This document shows, piece after piece, positions 39,623 to 51,773 of a DNA stretch of 64,000 bases (within the stretch, counting starts at the first letter, position 1; the number at the start of each line of letters is the position of its first letter). A model generated the notes under the pieces. That model saw only the letters and a program-made list of their open reading frames with translations, was not told the origin of the DNA and made no database searches. The stretch is taken from NCBI GenBank assembly GCA_036417435.1, contig CM070910.1, positions 79,282,784 through 79,346,783 on the forward strand, read 5' to 3'. Source of the stretch: Inia geoffrensis. Lineage: Eukaryota > Chordata > Mammalia > Artiodactyla > Iniidae. Position numbers and translations under genes: made by a program.

Positions 39623-41358
39623 TTGAGTCCATTTGGTTGAGCAAGGCGTAGGTCTTGTCTAATATATATTTGGCTTATGGAATGGTATCTGTCCTAATGT
39701 CAACCTCTGATTCTATGCAGCCTCCCCACTCTCCTTTCCCCTTAAACAAGCATAAGTTTCTCTTGTAAATGTGAGACTCTGTTGTGTTATGTAAGGCAGT
39801 TCATGCGTAGCCGTGTTTACATTCCCGGTATTAGTGATATCTTATGATGTTTCTTTTTCTGTGTGTCTTATTTCACTTAGAATCATCGTAACTAAATCCA
39901 CTCATTATGCTGCTACTGGTCTGTTACCATTGATTTCATTGTTGAGTGATATTCCTTTGTAGGGATGGACCACAGCTTCTATATCCATTTTTCTCTTTCT
40001 GGGCTATTGAAGTTGTACCATAGTCAAGGTTCCCGTACACAGAGCAGCCACAAACTTTGGTGTGGCTCTGTCTTTTTCATTTAAATTTTCCGAATCTATA
40101 GCACCATAAGTGGAAGTGCCCTAGGCTCTCTAGCTTGGTTTTTTCTTTGTTCCAGGAAACACCATCCACTTCTCCAGAGTGGCTGTTGGCAATTTCCATC
40201 CCGCCCATCAGCATAACAAGGCTGACCGTTCTGAATGGCCTGTCCTGCCCCTCTGGATTTTACACTTTTTTCGGACGGCTCTTTTGATCGGTGGGAAGTG
40301 AGACTTCATTGTAGTGCGGATTTCCATTGCAGGCTTGCTTGGTTGGCAAAAAAGGGCGTATGTGTTTTTTCCTGAATATATTCAGGAAAAAACGCATACG
40401 CCCTTTTTGGCCAAGTGCATCACTGTCGAAGTCCTGCCTCTTTTCCTATGCTTTCAGAGTAATTCTTATCTACCACCTGATATCTGGTTTCTACAATTCT
40501 GCGTCGCGTTCAAGTCCTCTTCACAGCCTTCCTTCAATAAATTTTTGGATGATAGGTGTCATTTGGAACTCTGCAGGATTGTGAGTTACAGTGCCAAAAA
40601 TCTCCTTTTCTCAACTCGCTTTCTTCTGAGCTGACCGCAAAACCGAAGAATTGATTCAGGCCCTAATCTCGATCCGGTATGGCACGCTGAGCCTTTGGTG
40701 ACTTCTTCTTCCTGTAGGGAAATCAGAGTTCAATGTGCCCGTCCAAACACATCGAGTTAGCCGCTCATTGGTTCTCCTTATTCCTGTTCATCACCCTCGA
40801 AAATTGCAAACTGTGCCAAACAAGAGGTCAAAGGCACTGACTCTCCAAGTGGGGAGAATGTTAATATCGCATCTTGAACGGCAAACTCCAGTATCACGGG
40901 GCGAAAATGGCGATGTGTTCTAGAAATTTTGCCTGATCACTTCGTGCACCATATTCTGGGTTTTCCATGCATATTTTAGCTGAAGGATAAATCCTTTAAA
41001 CTTGGAGATTTGGGACCCGTGGAATGGGAACCATGCACCATTACCTCAAAGGGTCTGCATTCCCTCACCAATAGTATCAGCCCCAAGTGTCCAGTCTTAT
41101 CTCTCCCACAGCTGTGGATGTAGAGGTGGTAAATCCAAGATTCCTCTCAAGCCCTGAAGGACTTATTTAACAATTTCTCTCTATTTCACAGTCCTTGTAT
41201 TTTCTTTTTCAAATTTATTTTTATAAGGGGATTTAGCTTATTTAACCTGCTGTGTGCATGCTGCTGTACACATATGATTTTCTTATGGAGACCTATAAAT
41301 GTATGGGTTTTAAGTTTATTCATAGTCAGGTATATTCCTAGGTTTTGAATACGGGGTG
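39623..41358 (+). repeat. Monomer U23, class B, variant P
   Basis: 1736 bp. Palindrome 40343-40414 (ttggcaaaaaaggg in the left arm, one base changed). Close to U21. Confidence 0.95.
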
Positions 41359-43094
41359 TTGAGTCCATTTGGTTGAGCAAGGAATAGGTCTTTTCTTATA
41401 TATATTTGGCTTATGGAATGGTATCTGTCCTAATGTCAACCTCTGGTTCTATGCAGCCTCCCCACTCTCCTTTCCCCTTAAGCAAGCATAAGTTTCTTTT
41501 GTAAATGTGAGACTCTGTTGTGTTTTGTAATGCAGTTCATGAGTAGCCGTGTTTACATTCCCGATATTAGTGATATCTTATCATGTTTCTTTTTCTGTGT
41601 GCCTTGTTTCACTTAGAATCATCGTAACTAAATCCACTCATTATGCTGCTACTGGTCTGTTGCCATTGATTTCATTGTTGAGTGATATTCCATTGTAGGG
41701 ATGTACCACAGCTTCTATATCCATTTTTCTCCTTCTGGGCTATTGAAGTTGTACCATAGTCAAGGTTCCCGTACACAGAGCAGCCCTAAACTTTGGTGTG
41801 GCTGTGTCTTTTTCATTTAAATTTTCCGAATCTATAGCACCGTAAGTGGAAGTGCCCTAGGCTCTCTAGCTTGGTTTTTTCTTTGTTCCTGGAAACACCA
41901 TCCACTTCTCCAGAGTGGCTGTTGGCAATTTACATCCCGCCCATCAGCATAACAAGGCTGACGGTTCTGAATGGCCTGTCCTGCCTCTCTGGATTTTACA
42001 CTTTTTTCCGACGGTCCTTTTGATCGGTGCGAAGTGAGACTTCCTTGTAGTGCGGATTTCCATTGCAGGCTTGCTTGGTTGGCCAAAAAGGGCGTATGCG
42101 TTTTTTCCTGAATATATTCAGGAAAAAACACATACGCCCTTTTTGGCCAAGTGCATCACTGTCGAACTGCTGCCTCTTTTCCTACGCTTTCAGAGCAATT
42201 CTTATCTACCACCTGATATCTGGTTTCTGCAATTCTGCGTCGCGTTTAAGTCCTCTTCACACCCTTCCTTCAATAAATTTTGGGATGATAGGTGTCATTT
42301 GGAACTCTGCAGGATTGTGAGTTACAGTGCCAAAAATCTCCTTTTCTCAACTCGCTTTCTTGTGAGCTGACCGCAAACCCGAAGAATTGCTTCAGGCCCT
42401 AATCTCATTTCGGTACGGCATGCTGAGCCTTTGGTGAATTCTTCTTCCTGTAGGATAATTAGAGTTCAATGTGCCCGTCCAAACACATCGAGTTAGCCGC
42501 TCATTTGTTCTCCTTATTCCTGATCATCTACCACAGAAATTGCAAACTGTGCCAAACAAGAGGTCAAAGGCACTGACTCTCCAAGTGGGGAGAATGTTAA
42601 TATCGCATCTGGAACGGCAAACTCCAGTATCACGGGGTGAAATTGGCGATGAGCTTTAGAAATTTTGACTGATCACTTCGTGGACCCTATTCAGGGTTTT
42701 CCATGCATATATTATCTGAAGTATAAATCCCTTAAACGTGGAGATTTGGGACCCGTGGAATGGGAACCATGCACCATTACCTCAAAGGGTCTGCATTCCC
42801 TCACCAATAGTATCAGCCCCAAGTGTCCAGTCTTATCTCTCCCACAGCTGTGGATGTAAAGGTGGGAAATCCAAGATTGCTCACAAGCCCTGAAGGACTT
42901 ATTTAAGAATTTCTCTCTACTTCACAGTCCTTGTGTTTTCCTATTCAAATTTATTTTTATAAGGGGATTTAGCTTATTTTCACTACTGTGTTTATACCCC
43001 TGTACACAAATGATTTTCTTATGGAGACCTATAAATGTATGGGTTTTCAGTTTATTCATAGTCAGGTATATTCCTAGGTTTTGAATACGGGGTG
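41359..43094 (+). repeat. Monomer U24, class B, variant Q
   Basis: 1736 bp. Palindrome 42079-42150, with the same right-arm mismatch as U22, supporting the dimer register. Confidence 0.95.
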
Positions 43095-43814
43095 TTGAGT
43101 CCATTTGGTTGAGCAAGGAGTAGGTCTTTTCTAATATATATTTGGCTTACGGAATGGTATCTGTCCTAATGTCAACCTCTGGTTCTATGCAGCCTCCCCA
43201 CTCTCCTTTCCCCTTAAGCAAGGATAAGTTTCTTTTGTAAATGTGAGACTCTGTTGTGTTTTGTAATGCAGTTCATGCGTAGCCGTGTTTACATTCCCGA
43301 TATTAGTGATATATTATGATGTTTCTTTTTCTGTGTGCCTTATTTCACTTAGAATCATCGTAACTAAATCCACTCATTATGCTGCTACTGGTCTGTTGCC
43401 ATTGATTTCATTGTTGAGTGATATTCCTTTGTAGGGATGGACCACAGCTTCTATATCCATTTTTCTCTTTCTGGGCTATTGAAGTTGTACCATAGTCAAG
43501 GTTCCCGTACATAGAGCAGCCCCAAACTTTGGTGTGGCTCTGTCTTTTTCATTTAAATTTTCCGAATCTATAGCACCATAAGTGGAAGTGCCCTAGGCTC
43601 TCTAGCTTGCTTTTTTCTTTGTTCCAGGAAACACCATCCACTTCTCCAGAGTGGCTGTTGGCAATTTCCATCCCGCCCATCAGCATAACAAGGCTGACCG
43701 TTCTGAATGGCCTGTCCTGCCCCTCTGGATTTTACACTTTTTTCGGACGGCTCTTTTGATCGGTGGGAAGTGAGACTTCATTGTAGTGCGGATTTCCATT
43801 GCAGGCTTGCTTGG
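42945..43814 (-). mobile_element. L1-derived segment of the monomer, left part (representative copy, U24 tail to U25)
   Basis: On the + strand this reads, in order, like the reverse complement of a mammalian L1 3' end. It starts with a T-rich tail (caaatttatttttataagg), then a 3' UTR with ggtatattcctaggttttga and tcctttccccttaagcaag. Next comes the ORF2 C-terminal region: gtgccttatttcacttagaa, ttgagtgatattcc, agagtggctgttggcaattt, and finally agacttcattgtagtgc. No frame is intact, so nothing is coded. The same segment is in every unit at the same offset. It is more diverged from L1 than the flanking copy at 370-1099. Confidence 0.75.
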
Positions 43815-43886
43815 TTGGCCAAAAAGGGCGTATGCGTTTTTTCCTGAATATATTCAGGAAAAAACGCATACGCCCTTTTTGGCCAA
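43815..43886. mobile_element. Mariner-type palindromic element, perfect 72 bp (representative class B copy)
   Basis: Two 36-base arms without a spacer: ttggccaaaaagggcgtatg, then cgttttttcctgaata, mirrored exactly around the centre tgaatatattca. With the preceding ttgg the left end resembles the TTGGGTTGGCCAAAAAG terminal repeat I recall for cetartiodactyl Mariner1-type elements. Small palindromic deletion derivatives of mariners are known (MADE1 in primates). No transposase remains, so it can only be a non-autonomous fossil. It interrupts L1 homology that resumes on its right. The family assignment is from memory of the arm only. Confidence 0.65.
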
Positions 43887-44130
43887 GAGCATCACTGTCG
43901 AAGTCCTGCCTCTTTTCCTGTGCTTTCAGAGCAATTCTTATCTACCACCTGATATCTGGTTTCTACAATTCTGCGTCGCGTTCAAGTCCTCTTCACAGCC
44001 TTCTTTCAATAAATTTTTGGATGATAGGTGTCATTTGGAACTCTGCAGGATTGTGAGTTACAGTGCCAAAAATCTCCTTTTCTCAACTCGCTTTCTTGTG
44101 AGCTGACCGCATAACCGAAGAATTGATTCA
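43887..44130 (-). mobile_element. L1-derived segment of the monomer, right part (representative copy, U25)
   Basis: After the palindrome the sequence tracks antisense L1 ORF2 in order: a gatgttgag-cttttcatgtg-like stretch (atcactgtcgaagt, then tcttttcctgtgctttc), then a tatattttggagattaatcc-like stretch (caataaatttttggatgatag) about 120 bp on. The match is easiest to see in edge unit U2. The right end of homology is uncertain, somewhere near gaattgattcaggcc. Confidence 0.5.
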
Positions 44131-44675
44131 GGCCCTAATCTCGATCCGGTATGGCACGCTGAGCCTTTGGTGACTTCTTCTTCCTGTAGGGAAATCAGAG
44201 TTCAATGTGCCCGTCCAAACACATCGAGTTAGCCGCTCATTGGTTCTCCTTATTCCTGTTCATCTCCCTCGGAAATTGCAAACTGTGCCAAACAAGAGGT
44301 CAAAGGCACTGACTCTCCAAGTGGGGAGAATGTTAATATCGCATCTTGAACGGCAAACTCCAGTATCACGGGGCGAAAATGGCGATGTGTTCTAGAAATT
44401 TTGCCTGATCACTTGGTGGGCCATATTCTGGGTTTTCCATGCATATTTTAGCTGAAGGATAAATCCTTTAAACTTGGAGATTTGGGACCCGTGGAATGGG
44501 AACCATGCACCATTACCTCAAAGGGTCTGCATTCCCTCACCAATAGTATCAGCCCCAAGTGTCCAGTCTTATCTCTCCCACAGCTGTGGATGTAGAGGTG
44601 GTAAATCCAAGATTCCTCACAAGCCCTGAAGGACTTATTTAAGAATTTCTCTCTATTTCACAGTCCTTGTGTTTT
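44130..44675. repeat. Unassigned segment of the monomer (representative copy, U25)
   Basis: About 0.55 kb between the L1 right part and the next L1 T-rich tail. It contains gtgcccgtccaaacacatcg, the actgactctccaagtgggg phrase and the region of the class B 10-bp deletion. I recognise no mobile element or gene in it. Its counterpart recurs once in every unit. Confidence 0.55.
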
Positions 44676-47600
44676 CTTTTTCAAATTTATTTTTATAAGG
44701 GGATTTAGCTTATTTAACCTGCTGTGTGCATGCTGCTGTACACATATGATTTTCTTATGGAGACCTAAAAATGTATGGGTTTTAAGTTTATTCATAGTCA
44801 GGTATATTCCTAGGTTTTGAATACGGGGTGTTGAGTCCATTTGGTTGAGCAAGGAGTAGGTCTTGTCTAATATATATTTGGCTTATGGAATGGTATCTGT
44901 CCTAATGTCAACCTCTGGTTCTATGCAGCCTCCCCACTCTCCTTTCCCCTTAAGCAAGCATAAGTTTCTTTTGTAAATGTGAGACTCTGTTGTGTTTTGT
45001 AATGCAGTTCATGCGTAGCCGTGTTTACATTCCCGATATTAGTGATATCTTATGATGTTTCTTTTTCTGTGTGCCTTGTTTCACTTAGAATCATCGTAAC
45101 TAAATCCACTCATTATGCTGCTACTGGTCTGTTGCCATTGATTTCATTGTTGAGTGATATTCCATTGTAGGGATGTACCACAGCTTCTATATCCATTTTT
45201 CTCCTTCTGGGCTATTGAAGTTGTACCATAGTCAAGGTTCCCGTACACAGAGCAGCCCTAAACTTTGGTGTGGCTGTGTCTTTTTCATTTAAATTTTCCG
45301 AATCTATAGCACCGTAAGTGGAAGTGCCCTAGGCTCTCTAGCTTGGTTTTTTCTTTGTTCCTGGAAACACCATCCACTTCTCCAGAGTGGCTGTTGGCAA
45401 TTTACATCCCGCCCATCAGCATAACAAGGCTGACGGTTCTGAATGGCCTGTCCTGCCTCTCTGGATTTTACACTTTTTTTGGACGGCCCTTTTGATCGGT
45501 GCGAAGTGAGACTTCATTGCAGTGCGGATTTCCATTGCAGGCTTCCTTGGTTTGCCAAAAAGGACGTATTCGTTTTTTCCTGAATATATTCAGGAAAAAA
45601 CGCATACGCCCTTTTTGTCCAAGTTCATCACTGTCGAACTGCTGCCTCTTTTCCTACGCTTTCAGAGCAATTCTTATCTACAACCTGATATCTGGTTTCT
45701 GCAATTCTGAGTCGCGTTTAAGTCCCCTTCACAGCCTTCCTTCAATAAATTTTTGGATGATAGGGGTCATTTGGAACTCTGCAGGATTGTGAGTTACAGC
45801 GCCAAAAATCTCCTTTTCTCTACTCGCTTTCTTGTGAGCTGACCGCAAACCCGAAGAATTGCTTCAGGCCCTAATCTCATTCCGGTATGGCATGCTGAGC
45901 CTTTGGTGAATTCTTCTTCCTGTAGGATAATTAGAGTTCAATGTGCCCGTCCAAACACATCGAGTTAGCCGCTCATTGGTTCTCCTAATTCCTGATCATC
46001 TTCCACAGAAATTGCAAACTGTGCCAAACAAGAGGTCAAAGGCACTGACTCTCCAAGTGGGGAGAATGTTAATATCGCATCTTGAACGGCAAACTCCAGT
46101 ATCATGGGGCGAAAATGGCGATGAGTTCTAGAAATTTTGCCTGATCACTTCGTGGACCATATTCTGGGTTTTCCATGCATATTTTAGCTGAAGGATAAAT
46201 CCTTTAAACTTGAAGATTTGGGACCCGTGGAATGGGAACCATGCACCATTACCTCAAAGGGTCTGCATTCCCTCACCAATAGTATCAGCCCCAATTGTCC
46301 AGTCTTATCTCTCCCACAGCTGTGGATGTAAAGGTGGTAAATCCAAGATTCCTCACAAGCCCTGAAGGACTTATTTAAGAATTTCTCTCTATTTCACAGT
46401 CCTTGTGTTTTCTTTTTCAAATTTATTTTTATAAGGGGATTTAGCTTATTTAACCTGCTGTGTGCATGCTGCTGTACACATATGATTTTCTTATGGAGAC
46501 CTAAAAATGTATGGGTTTTAAGTTTATTCATAGTCAGGTATATTCCTAGGTTTTGAATACGGGGTGTTGAGTCCATTTGGTTGAGCAAGGAGTAGGTCTT
46601 GTCTAATATATATTTGGCTTATGGAATGGTATCTGTCCTAATGTCAACCTCTGGTTCTATGCAGCCTCCCCACTCTCCTTTCCCCTTAAGCAAGCATAAG
46701 TTTCTTTTGTAAATGTGAGACTCTGTTGTGTTTTGTAATGCAGTTCATGCGTAGCCGTGTTTACATTCCCGATATTAGTGATATCTTATGATGTTTCTTT
46801 TTCTGTGTGCCTTGTTTCACTTAGAATCATCGTAACTAAATCCACTCATTATGCTGCTACTGGTCTGTTGCCATTGATTTCATTGTTGAGTGATATTCCA
46901 TTGTAGGGATGTACCACAGCTTCTATATCCATTTTTCTCCTTCTGGGCTATTGAAGTTGTACCATAGTCAAGGTTCCCGTACACAGAGCAGCCCTAAACT
47001 TTGGTGTGGCTGTGTCTTTTTCATTTAAATTTTCCGAATCTATAGCACCGTAAGTGGAAGTGCCCTAGGCTCTCTAGCTTGGTTTTTTCTTTGTTCCTGG
47101 AAACACCATCCACTTCTCCAGAGTGGCTGTTGGCAATTTACATCCCGCCCATCAGCATAACAAGGCTGACGGTTCTGAATGGCCTGTCCTGCCTCTCTGG
47201 ATTTTACACTTTTTTTGGACGGCCCTTTTGATCGGTGCGAAGTGAGACTTCATTGCAGTGCGGATTTCCATTGCAGGCTTCCTTGGTTTGCCAAAAAGGA
47301 CGTATTCGTTTTTTCCTGAATATATTCAGGAAAAAACGCATACGCCCTTTTTGTCCAAGTTCATCACTGTCGAACTGCTGCCTCTTTTCCTACGCTTTCA
47401 GAGCAATTCTTATCTACAACCTGATATCTGGTTTCTGCAATTCTGAGTCGCGTTTAAGTCCCCTTCACAGCCTTCCTTCAATAAATTTTTGGATGATAGG
47501 GGTCATTTGGAACTCTGCAGGATTGTGAGTTACAGCGCCAAAAATCTCCTTTTCTCTACTCGCTTTCTTGTGAGCTGACCGCAAACCCGAAGAATTGCTT

Positions 47601-48067
47601 CAGGCCCTAATCTCATTCCGGTATGGCATGCTGAGCCTTTGGTGAATTCTTCTTCCTGTAGGATAATTAGAGTTCAATGTGCCCGTCCAAACACATCGAG
47701 TTAGCCGCTCATTGGTTCTCCTAATTCCTGATCATCTTCCACAGAAATTGCAAACTGTGCCAAACAAGAGGTCAAAGGCACTGACTCTCCAAGTGGGGAG
47801 AATGTTAATATCGCATCTTGAACGGCAAACTCCAGTATCATGGGGCGAAAATGGCGATGAGTTCTAGAAATTTTGCCTGATCACTTCGTGGACCATATTC
47901 TGGGTTTTCCATGCATATTTTAGCTGAAGGATAAATCCTTTAAACTTGAAGATTTGGGACCCGTGGAATGGGAACCATGCACCATTACCTCAAAGGGTCT
48001 GCATTCCCTCACCAATAGTATCAGCCCCAATTGTCCAGTCTTATCTCTCCCACAGCTGTGGATGTAG
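44597..48067. repeat. Near-identical tandem duplication of one B unit
   Basis: Two successive 1736-bp tracts (about 44596-46331 and 46332-48067) share private variants: ggacgtattcg in the palindrome left arm, tacagcgccaaa, tctcctaattcc, atcatggggcg, cttgaagattt and cccaattgtcc. By eye I see one difference, a at 46331 against g at 48067. This is far closer than other neighbours. Confidence 0.85.
44831..46566 (+). repeat. Monomer U26, class B, P/Q mosaic
   Basis: 1736 bp. Palindrome 45551-45622 with tttgccaaaaaggac in the left arm. Q-like after the palindrome (gtcgaactgctgcc) but with a P tail. Copy 1 of the recent duplication. Confidence 0.95.
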
Positions 48068-48302
48068 AGGTGGTAAATCCAAGATTCCTCACAAGCCCTG
48101 AAGGACTTATTTAAGAATTTCTCTCTATTTCACAGTCCTTGTGTTTTCTTTTTCAAATTTATTTTTATAAGGGGATTTAGCTTATTTTCACTGCGGTGTT
48201 TATACCCCTGTACACAAATGATTTTCTTACGGAGGCCTATAAATATATGGGTTTTAAATTTCTTCATAGTCAGGTATATTCCTAGGTTTTGAATTCGGGG
48301 TG
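46567..48302 (+). repeat. Monomer U27, class B, duplicate of U26
   Basis: 1736 bp. Palindrome 47287-47358. Matches U26 until about 48180, where the tail switches to the Q-like form (ttttcactgcggtgtttatac). Confidence 0.95.
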
Positions 48303-50037
48303 TTGAGCCCATTTGGTTGAGCAACGTGTAGGTCTTGTCTAATATATATTTGGTTTGTGGAATGGTATCTGTCCTAATGTCAACCTCTAGTTTTATGCAG
48401 CCACCCCACTCTCCTTTCCCGTTAAACAAGCATAAGTTTCTTTTGTAAATGTGAGACTCTGTTGTGTTTTGTAATGCAGTTCATGCGTAGCCGTGTTTAC
48501 ATTCCCGGTATTAGTGATATCTTATGATGTTTCTTTTTCTGTGTGCCTTATTTCACTTAGAATCATCGTAACTAAATCCACTCATTATGCTGCTACTGGT
48601 CTGTTGCCATTGATTTCATTGTTGAGTGATATTTCATTGTAGGGATGTACCACAACTTCTATATCCATTTTTATCTTTCTGGGCTATTGTAGTTGTACCA
48701 TAGTCAAGGTTCCCGTACACAGAGCAGCCCTAAATTTTGGTGTGGCTGTTTCTTTTTCATTTAAATTTTCCGAATCTATAGCAATATAAGTGGAAGTGCC
48801 CTAGGCTCTCTAGCTTGGTTTTTTCTTTGTTCCAGGAAACACCATCCACTTCTCCAGAGTGGCTGTTGGCAATTTACATCCCGCCCATCAGCATAACAAG
48901 GCTGACCGTTCTGAATGGCCTGTCCTGCCTCTCTGGATTTTACACTTTTTTCGGGCGGCTCTTTTGATCGGTGGGAAGTGAGACTTCATTGTAGTGCGGA
49001 TTTCCATTGCAGGCTTGCTTGGTTGGCTAAAAAGGGCGTATGCGTTTTTTCCTGAATATATTCAGGAAAAAACGCATGCACCCTTTTTGGCCAAGTGCAT
49101 CACTGTCGAAGTCCTGCATCTTTTCCTACGCTTTCAGAACAATTCTTATCTACCACCTGATATCTGGTTTCTGCAATTCTGCGTCACGTTCAAGTCCTCT
49201 TCACAGCCTTCCTTCAATAAATTTTTGGATGATAGGGGTCATTTGGAACTCTGCAGATTGTGAGTTACAGTGCCAAAAATCTCCTTATCTCAACTCGCTT
49301 TCTTGTGAGCTGACCGCAAACCCGAAGAATTGTTCCAGGCCCTAATCTCGATCCGGTATGGCACGCTGAGACTTTGGTGAATTCTTCTTCCTGTAGGGAA
49401 ATCAGAGTTCAATATGGCCGTCCAAACACATCGAGTTAGCCGCTCATTGGTTCTCCTTATTCCTGTTCATCACCCTCGGAAATTGCAAACTGTGCCAAAC
49501 AAGAGGTCAAAGGCACTGACTCTCCAAGTGGGTAGAATGTTAATATCGCATCTGGAACGGCAAACTCCAGTATCACGGGGCGAAAATGGCGATGAGTATT
49601 AGAAATTTTGCCTGATCACTTCGTGGACCATATTCTGGGTTTTCCATGCATATTTTAGCTGAAGGAAAAATCCCTTAAACGTGGAGATTTGGGACCCGTG
49701 GAATGGGAACCATGCACCATTACCTCAAAGGGTCTGCATTCCCTCACCAATAGTATCAGCCCCAAGTGTCCAGTCTTATCTCTCCCACAGCTGTGGATGT
49801 AGAGGTGGTAAATCCAAGATTACTCACCAGCCCTGAAGGACTTATTTAAGAATTTCTCCCTATTTAACAGTCCTTGTGCTTTCTTTTTCAAATTTATTTT
49901 TATAAGGGGATTTAGCTTATTTACACTGTTGTGTGTATGCTGCTGTACGCAAATGATTTTCTTATGGAGACCTAAAAATGTATGGGTTTTAAGTTTATTC
50001 ATAGTCAGGTATATTCCTAGGTTTTGAATACGGGGTG
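48303..50037 (+). repeat. Monomer U28, class B
   Basis: 1735 bp. Palindrome 49023-49094, right arm acgcatgcacc. The head has gttgagcaacgtgtagg. The tail is a third form (tttacactgttgtgtgtatg). Confidence 0.95.
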
Positions 50038-51773
50038 TTCAGTCCATTTGGTTGAGCAAGGAGTAGGTCTTGTCTAACATATATTTGGCTTATGGAATGG
50101 TATCTGTCCTAATGTCAACCTCTGGTTCTATGCAGCCTCCCCACTCTCCTTTCCCCTTAAGCAAGCATAAGTTTCTTTTGTAAATGTGAGACTCTGTTGT
50201 GTTATGTAATGCAGTTCATGCGTAGCCGTGTTTACATTCCCGGTATTAGTGATATCTTATGATGTTTCTTTTTCTGTGTGTCTTATTTCACTTAGAATCA
50301 TCGTAACTAAATCCACTCATTATGCTGCTACTGGTCTGTTGTCATTGATTTCATTGTTGAGTGATATTCCTTTGTAGGGATGGACCACAGCTTCTATATC
50401 CATTTTTCTCTTTCTGGGCTATTGAAGTTGTACCATAGTCAAGGTTCACGTACATAGAGCAGCCCCAAACTTTGGTGTGGCTCTGTCTTTTTCATTTAAA
50501 TTTTCCGAATCTATAGCACCATAAGTGGAAGTGCCCTAGGCTCTCTAGCTTGGTTTTTTCTTTGTTCCAGGAAACACCATCCACTTCTCCAGAGTGGCTG
50601 TTGGCAATTTCCATCCCGCCCATCAGCATAACAAGGCTGACCCTTCTGAATGGCCTGTCCTGCCCCTCTGGATTTTACACTTTTTTCGGACGGCTCTTTT
50701 GATCGGTGGGAAGTGAGACTTCATTGTAGTGAGGATTTCCATTGCAGGCTTGCTTGGTTGGCCAAAAAGGGCGTATGTGTTTTTTCCTGAATATATTCAG
50801 GAAAAAACGCATACGCCCTTTTTGGCCAAGTGCATCACTGTCGAAGTCCTGCCTCTTTTCCTATGCTTTCAGAGCAATTCTTATCTACCACCTGATATCT
50901 GGTTTCTACAATTCTGCGTCGCGTTCAAGTCCTCTTCACAGCCTTCCTTCAATAAATTTTTGGATGATAGGTGTCATTTGGAACTCTGCAGGATTGTGAG
51001 TTACAGTGCCAAAAATCTCCTTTTCTCAACTCGCTTTCTTGTGAGCTGACCGCAAACCCGAAGAATTGATTCAGGCCCTAATCTCGATCCGGTATGGCAC
51101 GCTGAGCCTTTGGTGACTTCTTCTTCCTGTAGGGAAATCAGAGTTCAATGTGCCCGTCCAAACACATCGAGTTAGCCGCTCATTGGTTCTCCTTATTCCT
51201 GTTCATCACCCTCGGAAATTGCAAACTGTGCCAAACAAGAGGTCAAAGGCACTGACTCTCCAAGTGGGTAGAATGTTAATATCGCATCTGGAAAGGCAAA
51301 CTCCAGTATCACGGGGCGAAAATGGCGATGAGTTTTAGAAATTTTGCCTGATCACTTCGTGGACCATATTCTGGGTTTTCCATGCATATTTTAGCTGAAG
51401 GATAAATCCCTTAAACGTGGAGATTTGGGACCCGTGGAATGGGAACCATGCACCATTACCTCAAAGTGTCTGCATCCCCTCACCAATAGTATCAGCCCCA
51501 AGTGTCCAGTCTTATCTCTCCCACAGCTGTGGATGTAGAGGTGGTAAATCCAAGATTCCTCAGAAGCCCTGAAGGACTTATTTAAGAATTTCTCCCTATT
51601 TAACAGTCCTTGTGTTTTCTTTTTCTAATTTATTTTTATAAGGGGATTTATCTTATTTACACTGCTGTGTGTATGCTGCTGTACGCAAATGATTTTCTTA
51701 TGGAGACCTAAAAATGTATGGGTTTTAAGTTTATTCATAGTCAGGTATATTCCTAGGTTTTGAATACGGGGTG
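50038..51773 (+). repeat. Monomer U29, class B, P-like
   Basis: 1736 bp. Palindrome 50758-50829 (left arm gtatgtg as in U21 and U23). Tail of the U28 form (tacgcaaatg). Confidence 0.95.

Larger units (their letters stand above)
39623..43094. repeat. P-Q dimer, copy 2
   Basis: U23 (P) and U24 (Q). Anchors lie exactly 3472 bp from those of U21 and U22 (36842 to 40314, 38578 to 42050). Confidence 0.75.
43095..44830 (+). repeat. Monomer U25, class B, variant P
   Basis: 1736 bp. Palindrome 43815-43886, perfect over 72 bp. The tail from about 44597 is the start of the U26/U27 duplicated tract. Confidence 0.95.

Noticed and set aside
43815..43886. Palindrome as a rho-independent terminator, tRNA or structured RNA gene
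   Set aside because: The host is a mammal, the palindrome has no loop and its ends look like a mariner terminal repeat. A transposon origin explains it better; RNA folding is kept only as a possible effect.
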